A DNA stretch of 64,000 nt from an uncultured Helicobacteraceae bacterium (GTDB taxonomy: Bacteria; Campylobacterota; Campylobacteria; Campylobacterales; Helicobacteraceae). The stretch spans positions 1 through 64,000 of the forward strand of contig CAKUOH010000003.1 of NCBI GenBank assembly GCA_934668765.1, given 5' to 3'. The notes under the pieces are model-generated. The model saw only the letters and a list, made by a program, of their open reading frames with translations, searched no databases and had not been told where the DNA came from. Shown here one piece after another: positions 46,180 to 53,603 of the stretch (position 1 is its first letter; the number at the start of each line of letters is the position of its first letter). Both the position numbers and the translations under genes were made by a program.

Positions 46180-47136
46180 ATGATAGCAAAAAAGATGATT
46201 AGGAAAATCCTGCCATTTTTGGCGCAGGTGGCGATTTTGGGCGTTGCGCTAATTTTTAGCGCGTGCGGTGGCATTGGCGGGAATTACCCTGATTGGTATT
46301 TGGATAATGACGAAGATTCAAGCTATCTTTATGGCGTGGGCGATGGCGAGACGCTAAATATGGCAAAAAGCGCGGCTTTAAATGACTTAAGCTCACAAAT
46401 CTCCACACGAATCGAATCTGTCGTTACAATCGAGCAAAGCCAAATCGATGAAAGGCAAAGCACTAGGGCGGATTCTAAAATCGACTTGAGCGTTTTAGAT
46501 ATTCAGCTTGATAGCATTGAATACATATTGCAAGAGGAAATTGAGGGGCATTTTTTTGTCAAGGCGCGAATCGAAAAGGCAAAAATCATTAGTCAAATAA
46601 ATAACGACATTGATAACATAAATATTGATGTTAATTCGATTTTAGGCGAGATAAAGGCAATGAAATGCGCTACCATTTCTCCGCAAAATAAAAGGACGCT
46701 AATAAGGCTCTATAATAAAGCATTGCGAAAGGCAAATCAAGTCTATGCGCTAGATGGCAAGGTAACTAGCCAAAAAACGCTAGATGGCGTTCGCACGGTA
46801 GTATCGCAGCCATCACGCGCCTACTACTCAGCATTTGCAAATGGCGGTAAAAAGGGCGATTACGCAAAAATAAATAGCGGACTTACGGCGGAATACAAGA
46901 AATTTTTTAGCCTTGAGGCGCAGGGCAAGGATAAATTTGTGATTGAGAATGAATATGGCATTTCAATCGGCAAAGATTCTCTTATACGAATCACGCTAAA
47001 TGCAAGTATCAAGGACTGCGTGGGCAATACGATTTTTGATACATCGCTAGTCGGCAAGGATTCGACTTATGCGGGTGCGTTAAATAGGCTAAAGGTGCAG
47101 TTGTATAAAAAGCTAAAAGTGTGGCAAGATTCGTAA
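46180..47136 (+). CDS. Second LPP20-domain lipoprotein
   Basis: 318 residues. Lipobox ALIFSAC at about residues 23-29, then YPDWYLDN...YLYGVGDGETLNMAKSAALNDLSSQISTRI, the LPP20-type start, followed by an extra C-terminal domain of about 150 residues with VYALDGKVTSQKTL. Likely an outer-membrane partner of the preceding protein; role unknown. Starts 20 bases after it. Confidence 0.82.
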   Translation: MIAKKMIRKILPFLAQVAILGVALIFSACGGIGGNYPDWYLDNDEDSSYLYGVGDGETLNMAKSAALNDLSSQISTRIESVVTIEQSQIDERQSTRADSKIDLSVLDIQLDSIEYILQEEIEGHFFVKARIEKAKIISQINNDIDNINIDVNSILGEIKAMKCATISPQNKRTLIRLYNKALRKANQVYALDGKVTSQKTLDGVRTVVSQPSRAYYSAFANGGKKGDYAKINSGLTAEYKKFFSLEAQGKDKFVIENEYGISIGKDSLIRITLNASIKDCVGNTIFDTSLVGKDSTYAGALNRLKVQLYKKLKVWQDS

Positions 47137-47157
47137 TTTGTTTTGGGTATTCATTTG

Positions 47158-47380
47158 CGCCGTTTTCACGCAAAACTGCGCTCAATTCGCAGAATCTACT
47201 AGCGAAGCGAAGTAGCCATTGACGCCCAAGTCCTATTTCGCTTGTTTTGCATAAAAATGGCGCAAAGCAACACTGCAATTACTTTGATTATTTTTCGTGC
47301 GATTCGACAATTTGGTGCAAATCTAAAAAATTTAAAAATGCCGTCATTGCGAGACTTGCGAATGCAAGTCGTGGCAATCA
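47158..47380. repeat. Family B repeat and family A hairpin next to a truncated gene
   Basis: 47158-47330 holds CGTTTTCACGCAAAACTGCGCTCAATTC and GACGCCCAAGTCCTATTTCGC (family B). 47343-47379 is GTCATTGCGAGACTTGCG...GTCGTGGCAATC (family A). The truncated Na/Pi gene begins about 60-80 bases further on. Confidence 0.7.
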
Positions 47381-47440
47381 CAAATTTTTGCGATTCGCAT
47401 AAATGTAACGATAATTCAAAAATCTGATAAAATCTACTAA

Positions 47441-48484
47441 AAATATAATTTCCCAAAATATGCGCAATTTGGTAGCTCCATTACCACAGGGCTTGGCGCG
47501 TTAAATGCAAATATCGATGGCAAAAGGCTAGCAGTGGCGCATATATCTTTTAATCTCATTACCGTGCTTATTGCGGTGATTTTATATGAGCCGTTTTTGT
47601 GGGCTACAAATATCTCATCAAATGCACTTGGAATCGAAAATATAAATCTTAAAGTTGCAATGTTTCTTACGATTTTCAATGTCCTTCGTATCGGGCTTAT
47701 GATACCATATTCAAAGAAATTTGTGTATTATCTTGTGCGCTTTATCAAAGAGCGCAAAAGTGGCGATTTGGATAGCCCGATTTATTTAGATGAATCCAAA
47801 GTCGAGTTTGCAAATGCTTCGCTAGAGGGGATTCGCAATGAAACAAAGCATTTATATGACAATGCACTAGGCATTATTTCACGAAGCATTGGCTTTGATA
47901 GAGAGAGGATTCGCTCTTTTGAACCCATTGAAAATTTACTGAAAAACAAAAAGCGACTAAAAGATGAAATCGATATAGATTCGCTTTATGAATCCAAAGT
48001 CAATGCACTTTCAAATGCCATTATGGAATTTACCGCACGAGCAAAAACGCGTATGGGCGATGAAAATCAAATGAAAGAAGTCTTTGCCCTGCAAATGTCT
48101 GGGAAATGTATCGTGGAGGCAACACAGCAAATGCGCCTAGTGCAAAAGAATTTGCAAAAATATTCGCTCTCACGCAATGAATCGCTATCAAACGAATATA
48201 ATCAAATGCGCGGAACAATGGCAAATTTGCTTCGTGCTATGGAGGAATTGCGCATTACAGATATTGAAGAAAATATGCAGGTTGCCAAAAATAAAATCGC
48301 TAAATATAAGGCGTTTTTCAAATACGATGATTTTGATATTATCAACAAAATTGACGCGCTTGTATCAAGCAAAGCCATAAGCATTGCGGAGGGCACTTCA
48401 ATGCTAAATGATTTAAGCTTTATGCGACAAATTGCCATTTCGCTTGTGGAAGCTATCGGTTATCTTTATGGCGTGAAAATTTAG
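47441..48484 (+). pseudogene. 5'-truncated copy of the Na/Pi cotransporter-PhoU gene
   Basis: The frame is open from 47441. From about 47462 it matches the second half of the intact neighbour (48673-50406): AQFGSSITTGLGALNANIDGKRLAVAHI, then the last helices and the whole cytosolic PhoU-like helical domain to the C-terminus. The first 240 residues with the transport helices are missing, and a GTG at 47534 is the only start. Several stretches of over 40 bases are identical to the intact copy while others differ, which points to gene conversion. Whether a short protein with the PhoU domain is still made is unknown. Confidence 0.8.
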
Positions 48485-48576
48485 CTTAATTTTATGACAT
48501 TAAATTACTAGACTTTTCTCATACAAGAATTTTGCAAAAAAAATAAATTTTTGCAATTTTTGCTTAAATAAAATGC

Positions 48577-48582
48577 TATAAT
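48577..48582 (+). promoter_or_regulatory. Likely -10 element for the intact Na/Pi gene
   Basis: TATAAT after AATGC, about 90 bases before the ATG at 48673. The leader between them has TTTACGCGCTTTAACGCG, a small inverted stretch. Confidence 0.5.
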
Positions 48583-48672
48583 CGCAATTTTTATTTTCAG
48601 GGCATTTTTGGGATTTTATAAATCTAAAATTTACGCGCTTTAACGCGTTATTTTTACTAAAAAAGGCAAAAT

Positions 48673-50406
48673 ATGCAAAAGGCAATCATTCCCATAGCAA
48701 TCCTTGCGCTATGCTATATATTCTACAAATTCAGTGCGACTATTGAAATCATCTCTGGCGCGGCAATGTTCCTTTTTGGAATGCTTGTAATGCAAGATGG
48801 ATTCAAAATGTTAAGTGGCGGTTTTTTGGAAAAAATGATGAAATCCGTTACAGGTAATACCTTTAAAAGTATCGTCTTTGGCGCGGTTTCTACAACGGTA
48901 ATGCAAAGCTCTACGCTCGTATCGCTCTTTGCGATTTCATTTGTGAGTGCTGGAATCATCTCACTTCTGCAAGGCGTGGGAATTATTTTTGGGAGCAATT
49001 TGGGCAATAGCACGGGCGCGTGGCTAATTGCAGCCATTGGCAATAAGGCAAATATATCAGCATTTGCGCTCCCTATCATCGCATTTGGCGTAATTTTCAT
49101 TTTCTACAAACTCAAAGCTGTCAAAGGATTTGGCTATGTTTTGGCAGGAATTGGCTTTATATTTTTAGGAATCGCCTACATAAAAACGGGCTTTGATAAA
49201 TACAGCGAAATCATTGACTTTGGCAAATACAATATCGCTGGAATCAAAGGAATGGTTGTATTTATGGGCGTGGGACTTTTGGCAACACTTATTATGCAAT
49301 CTACTCACGCCACGCTAGTGCTAATTATGGCAGCATTAAGCACAGGGCAAATCGACCTTGGCAATGGTATGGCACTCACAATCGGCGCACAGCTAGGTAG
49401 CTCCATTACCACAGGGCTTGGAGCGTTAAATGCGAGTATTGATGGCAAAAGGCTAGCAGTGGCACATATCGCCTTTAACACGCTAACCGCGGCAGTGGCG
49501 ATAATCTTTTACATTCCCATACAAGAAGTCGTAGAGCTAATCGCCAAAGCCGTAGGAATCGAAAATATCAATTATAAAATTGCGATTTTTCACACGCTAT
49601 TTAACTGCCTTGGAATCGCCCTTATGCTCCCTATATTAAAGAAATTTGTCTATTATCTTATCAAATTTATTGCCGTGCGAAAAAGTGGCGATTTGGATAG
49701 CCCGATTTATTTAGACCCATCAAAAATCGACTTTGCAAACGCTTCGCTAGATGCGATTCGCAATGAAACAAAACATTTATATGACAATACGCTAGGCATT
49801 ATAAGCCATAGCATTGGTTTTGATAGGGGACAGATTCGCTCTTTTGAGCCGATTGACAATTTGCTAAAAAATAAAAAATTGCTAAAAGATGAAATCGATA
49901 TTGACGCGCTTTATGAATCCAAAGTCAAATCGCTTTCAAATGCCATAATGGAATTTACCGCGAGTGCCAAAACGCATATGGGTAAAGAAGAGCAGATGAA
50001 AGAAGTCTATGCCCTGCAAATGGCAAGCAAAAGCATTGTCGATGCGGCAAAGCAAGTGCAGCTAGTCTATAACAATCTTAAAAAATATTCACTCTCTGAA
50101 AATAAAGTTCTATCCGATGAATATAGCAAAATGCGCGGAACTTTGGCAAAACTCTTGCGAAGTATTGAAGAGCTGCGAATCACAGATAGCGAAGAAAACG
50201 CTCAAATTGTGAAAAAAATCGCCAAATACAAGGCATTTTTCAATTATGATGATTTTGATATTATCAACAAAATTGACGCGCTTGTATCAAACAAATCCAT
50301 TAGCATTGCGGAGGGCACTTCAATGCTAAATGATTTAAGCTTTATGCGCCGAATCGCGCTATCGTTGGTAGAAGCGATTGATTATCTTTATGGCGTGGAA
50401 GTGTAA
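48673..50406 (+). CDS. Na/Pi cotransporter II family protein with C-terminal PhoU-like domain
   Basis: 577 residues. About nine helices with the two QSS-type repeats of the family (VMQSSTLVSLFAISFV; IMQSTHATLVLIMAA) and GAQLGSSITTGLGAL, then a helical PhoU-like domain from about residue 340 to the end. It probably imports phosphate with Na+ and self-regulates through the PhoU-like part. A truncated copy lies directly upstream in the same direction. A terminator follows. Confidence 0.9.
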   Translation: MQKAIIPIAILALCYIFYKFSATIEIISGAAMFLFGMLVMQDGFKMLSGGFLEKMMKSVTGNTFKSIVFGAVSTTVMQSSTLVSLFAISFVSAGIISLLQGVGIIFGSNLGNSTGAWLIAAIGNKANISAFALPIIAFGVIFIFYKLKAVKGFGYVLAGIGFIFLGIAYIKTGFDKYSEIIDFGKYNIAGIKGMVVFMGVGLLATLIMQSTHATLVLIMAALSTGQIDLGNGMALTIGAQLGSSITTGLGALNASIDGKRLAVAHIAFNTLTAAVAIIFYIPIQEVVELIAKAVGIENINYKIAIFHTLFNCLGIALMLPILKKFVYYLIKFIAVRKSGDLDSPIYLDPSKIDFANASLDAIRNETKHLYDNTLGIISHSIGFDRGQIRSFEPIDNLLKNKKLLKDEIDIDALYESKVKSLSNAIMEFTASAKTHMGKEEQMKEVYALQMASKSIVDAAKQVQLVYNNLKKYSLSENKVLSDEYSKMRGTLAKLLRSIEELRITDSEENAQIVKKIAKYKAFFNYDDFDIINKIDALVSNKSISIAEGTSMLNDLSFMRRIALSLVEAIDYLYGVEV

Positions 50407-50418
50407 ATTTATACGTAA

Positions 50419-50450
50419 GATTTGGCAACACGCCAAATCGCTATTTTTTT
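50419..50450 (+). terminator. Rho-independent terminator after the Na/Pi gene
   Basis: Stem GATTTGGC / GCCAAATC with AACAC loop, then CTATTTTTTT. It lies at the convergent end with the ATPase gene and its T run touches that stop codon region. Confidence 0.8.
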
Positions 50451-51573
50451 AATCTAACGCAAAATTTATAAAGCTAATTAGTGGGATTGTCTTACCATTT
50501 ATTACAATCTCATCATTTAAATCAATCGTAAGCACCGCGATTTCAAGCCCCATAAAATCCACGCCTTTTAGCAAATCCACTATCATTTCCTTGCTTTTAA
50601 ATGGCATTAAAATATAGCCATTTTTGCCACAAATTAGCGGGATTTTCTCGCTGTAAAAAATCTCTGCACCCTTTTTTTGTGGACTAGATTCGCGCTCCAA
50701 AGATTCGCCACTAGATTCGCGCTGATTTGCGCTAGATTCACGCCCCAAAAGCTCCAAAAACACCATATTTTCAAAACTTGCCATAAAATTGCGCTCATAA
50801 CTTATTGCACTTCGCAAACTAAAATCAAACAAAAACGCCTTTTTGGGGGCTTTTGGCTTATTACAATGCGCCACAAAGCGCACGATTCTACGCTCTTCAA
50901 ACTCATCTATCACGCCATAAATCCTATTTTTTGACATTTTGCTATCTTTTTTTAAAATATTATAGAGCTGAAAAATGCTTACAGGGCTTGATTGAAAGCG
51001 CACTAGCTCCAAAAAAATATCCATATTTTCCCGCATTATCGCAATTAGCATTTTTTGCTTTGCCTCTAATTTGGCAAAATCGCGCAATGACAAATACTGC
51101 GAGTTAAGCATAATAGGGAGATTCCCAAACTTTATAAATTTCTCAAAAAGCTCTTTTAGATTTAGCTCTTGCGCATCAAAACTGATAAATTCCTCAAAAT
51201 TTAGGGGCAAAATCTCTAATCGCTCAAATCCGCGTAAATTTGCGCTAGATTCGCTTATAGTGATGATGTTTGCAATATTTGGCAGGTTTGGAAAATTATT
51301 AGCAAAATCGTGCGGAATATTATCCAAAATAAGCAAATCGCATTTTTTTTCAAAGGCGATTTTTAGTAGTATCTGCCCTATCAAATCCCGCGAATTGCGC
51401 AAATCTGCAAAGTCGATATAAAGCGGATTTTTAAAATTTCTTGCATAATTTAGCGCGATGCTACTCTTGCCACTTTGTGGCGCACCAAAAATATGCACTT
51501 TTGGCGCACCAATCCCAAATCTACGCGGATTTAGATGTTGCTTTAATTTTGCGTTTGAAATCTCAAAAATCAT
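50449..51573 (-). CDS. P-loop ATPase, AAA_14/DUF4143-like
   Basis: About 374 residues. Walker A GAPQSGKSSIALNYA (residues about 29-43), Walker B LLILDNIP, LNFEEFISFDAQEL, then a winged-helix region (SVSIFQLYNILKK) and a DUF4143-like end. A linker of repeated RESS units comes from AGATTCGC words at about 50690-50745. Such ATPases lack a defined role. ATG 51571-51573 overlaps the GT25 stop by 4 bases (ATGA); this is why the TTG at 51618 is not used. Confidence 0.8.
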   Translation of the reverse strand: MIFEISNAKLKQHLNPRRFGIGAPKVHIFGAPQSGKSSIALNYARNFKNPLYIDFADLRNSRDLIGQILLKIAFEKKCDLLILDNIPHDFANNFPNLPNIANIITISESSANLRGFERLEILPLNFEEFISFDAQELNLKELFEKFIKFGNLPIMLNSQYLSLRDFAKLEAKQKMLIAIMRENMDIFLELVRFQSSPVSIFQLYNILKKDSKMSKNRIYGVIDEFEERRIVRFVAHCNKPKAPKKAFLFDFSLRSAISYERNFMASFENMVFLELLGRESSANQRESSGESLERESSPQKKGAEIFYSEKIPLICGKNGYILMPFKSKEMIVDLLKGVDFMGLEIAVLTIDLNDEIVINGKTIPLISFINFALD

Positions 51574-52676
51574 CTGCGATTTTGCTTTGCCCAAAAATTT
51601 GCGCGAATCTCCACGCAATTTAGGGCAAAATATAAGGCTTTGCGAATCACAAAAAAGTAGATTCGCGAGAGTTCGCGGGTGAGTTTTTGGTAGAATTGCA
51701 TTTTGGGCTTTTCGCGCCCTGAAATGGTGCTTTGCGTGGCATTTGCCGAATCTTCAGTGATGATAAAGGGCAAAAAAATGATATTTTTAACGCTGTGAAT
51801 AAAAAACATATCCATATAATCATCAACGCAAAATAGCCAAAATCTTGCATTTTTGATAAATTTTTGTGCAGCTTTTGGCGTGAGATAATAGCCCTGTCCT
51901 CCGCTAACATTACCAAAAGAAATATAAAAATTATTGCAAATCTGCGACATTTTTCGCTCAAATAAATAATATAAGCGCACATATTCAAATGGTGATTTTA
52001 TAATTTCTACGATTTGGCAAAAATCTTGCATAAAATCTATGTCGTCCTCCAAAACTACGATAGGTAAATCTAGCGCAACGCACTTTTCCCACAAGCGATA
52101 ATGTGAGCTAAAACACGCAATTTCGCCAAAACTCAAATCCTTACCCTTTACAAAGCGCGTGAGCTTGGAGCTGTATTGCTTGGGGATATTTGCGGAGTTT
52201 ATTTTAAAATCGTTTGCATCAGTGGCAGGAAAAAAGTGAAAATGCAATGCAAATTCCGTGCTTTGCGTAGAAATTAAAAAAATATCATCATTGCGAGATT
52301 TTGGATTCGCAAAATCGCGGCAATCCATTTGATTTTTTTGGATTGCTTCGTGCGAATCTGCGATTCGCCCTCGCAATGACGATTCGGATTCCCCCTCCCT
52401 TGCGGAGGGGGTTGGGGGGTGGGTAGAGTCGCTATTTGAAAATTTAATGCTACTATTTGTTTGTGAATTTACCCACCCCCTTAATCCCCCTCCGCAAGGG
52501 AGGGGGGGATAATCTTTTCGCAATGACGGGGCGGAGCGGAGGGGGCGGATAATTTTCTCTCCATCAATATAAATCGCACTAAATCCCCTAATCTTAGCGA
52601 TTTTGCGCCTCATAGATTCATATCTATCCTTTGAACGCGCCAAATTTATGATAAAAATCTCTATATTTTGCACCAT
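51570..52676 (-). CDS. Glycosyltransferase family 25 (LPS-type) with a large repeat-derived insertion
   Basis: 368 residues. The start EIFIINLARSKDRYESMRRKI is the GT25 N-terminus. The next expected part, FFPATDAND, comes only after about 90 extra residues (about 45-135) that are translated family A and D repeats (52288-52557). GEIACFSSHYRLWEKCV, VVLEDDIDF (the DxD-like acidic motif) and GGQGYYLTPKAAQKFI follow as in normal GT25. Probably adds galactose or a related sugar to LPS. Whether the insertion is tolerated is not known; the frame is intact. Confidence 0.85.
   Translation of the reverse strand: MVQNIEIFIINLARSKDRYESMRRKIAKIRGFSAIYIDGEKIIRPLRSAPSLRKDYPPLPCGGGLRGWVNSQTNSSIKFSNSDSTHPPTPSAREGESESSLRGRIADSHEAIQKNQMDCRDFANPKSRNDDIFLISTQSTEFALHFHFFPATDANDFKINSANIPKQYSSKLTRFVKGKDLSFGEIACFSSHYRLWEKCVALDLPIVVLEDDIDFMQDFCQIVEIIKSPFEYVRLYYLFERKMSQICNNFYISFGNVSGGQGYYLTPKAAQKFIKNARFWLFCVDDYMDMFFIHSVKNIIFLPFIITEDSANATQSTISGREKPKMQFYQKLTRELSRIYFFVIRKALYFALNCVEIRANFWAKQNRR
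52288..52557. repeat. Family A and D palindromic repeats inside the GT25 gene
   Basis: 52288-52380: TCATTGCGAGATTTTGG...CTCGCAATGAC. 52386-52425: CCCCCTCCCTTGCGGAGGGGG.TTGGGGGGTGGGTAGAG, mirrored at 52470-52508 by ACCCACCCCCTTAATCCCCC and TCCGCAAGGGAGGGGG. Then CGCAATGACGGGGCGGAG. All of it is read through in the gene frame. Confidence 0.85.
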
Positions 52677-52699
52677 TTTCTACACTTCAAAAAGCGAAT

Positions 52700-52942
52700 C
52701 TAAACTTCCTCATTTTCCATTTCGTGCACGATTTCATCATAGATTTTTAGCGATTCTATCGCGCTTTGCTCATCGATTTTGCTTATCACAAAGCCGATAT
52801 GCAGCAGCACAAATTCGCCCTCACACACTTCCTCGCCCATCAAATCCAAACTCGCCTCGCGTTTAACGCCCATAGTATCAAGCATTGCGGTATTTTTGTC
52901 CTTGTCGATGGATATGACTTTTGATGGGATTGCTAGGCACAT
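52700..52942 (-). CDS. hypC: Hydrogenase assembly chaperone HypC
   Basis: 80 residues. Begins MCLAIPSKVI with the essential Cys2, then VKREASLDLMGEEVCEGEFVLLHIGFVISKID, the full family pattern. It escorts the Fe(CN)2CO unit to the nickel-iron hydrogenase large subunit together with HypD, which is not here. GGGAGG precedes the ATG; 1 base after hypB. Confidence 0.95.
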   Translation of the reverse strand: MCLAIPSKVISIDKDKNTAMLDTMGVKREASLDLMGEEVCEGEFVLLHIGFVISKIDEQSAIESLKIYDEIVHEMENEEV

Positions 52943-52943
52943 T

Positions 52944-53600
52944 TTACGCCTCCCTTATTGATTTGATATGCGCTAATAGCGCGGATACGTTATCTTTGTC
53001 CTTGCTATTTAGCGTGAAAAGCGTAGCTTTGGGATTTAGCTTCGCCAAATCGCTTTTAACTTGCGCAATTTTAAAGCCAAAAAGTGCGCCAATATCGCTT
53101 TTGCTAACCACCACAATATCGGCGATTAGAAACATACTAGGATATTTTAGCACCTTGTCATCGCCCTCTGGCGTGGATAAAAGCACGATTTTTAGAGATT
53201 CGCCCAAGTCATAGCTAGCAGGACAGACTAAATTGCCGACATTTTCAATGATAAGGTAGTCGATATTTTCTAGCGCACCCGCGCTTTTTAGGCTAAAATA
53301 CGCCTTTTCTACCATACTCGCCTCCAAATGACAAGCCTCACCTGTGGTGATTTGGTAAGCGTGAATCCCACGCTTTTGCAAACGCTCGGCATCGCGATTC
53401 GTCTCCAAATCCCCCTCAATCACGGCAAATCTAAAATCGCTATCCTCGCTAAATCTCTCTAACATTGTCGTTTTGCCACTGCCGGGCGCACTCATAATAT
53501 TTATCACAAAAAGATTATCTTTGGCAAAAGATTCGCGCAACTCACGCGCCTTTAAGTCATTTTTGCTTAAAATTTTTTGTGCTACTTCGATATTTTGCAT
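52944..53600 (-). CDS. hypB: Hydrogenase nickel-incorporation GTPase HypB
   Basis: 218 residues. P-loop MSAPGSGKTTML, EGDLETNRDAERL, the metal-site TTGEACHLEASMV, ENVGNLVCPASYDLGE and SKSDIG are all conserved. It lacks a His-rich N-terminus, so SlyD with its metal-binding tail may be the nickel store. In Helicobacter HypB also supports urease; no urease genes are in this window. Placed between hypF and hypC. Confidence 0.96.
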   Translation of the reverse strand: MQNIEVAQKILSKNDLKARELRESFAKDNLFVINIMSAPGSGKTTMLERFSEDSDFRFAVIEGDLETNRDAERLQKRGIHAYQITTGEACHLEASMVEKAYFSLKSAGALENIDYLIIENVGNLVCPASYDLGESLKIVLLSTPEGDDKVLKYPSMFLIADIVVVSKSDIGALFGFKIAQVKSDLAKLNPKATLFTLNSKDKDNVSALLAHIKSIREA

Positions 53601-53603
53601 TTT

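Noticed and set aside
52386..52525. C- and G-rich runs in the GT25 gene as phase-variable tracts
   Set aside because: The runs belong to the family D palindromic unit found also at 42263-42345, with no single long homopolymer that shifts a start or frame; the current frame is open.
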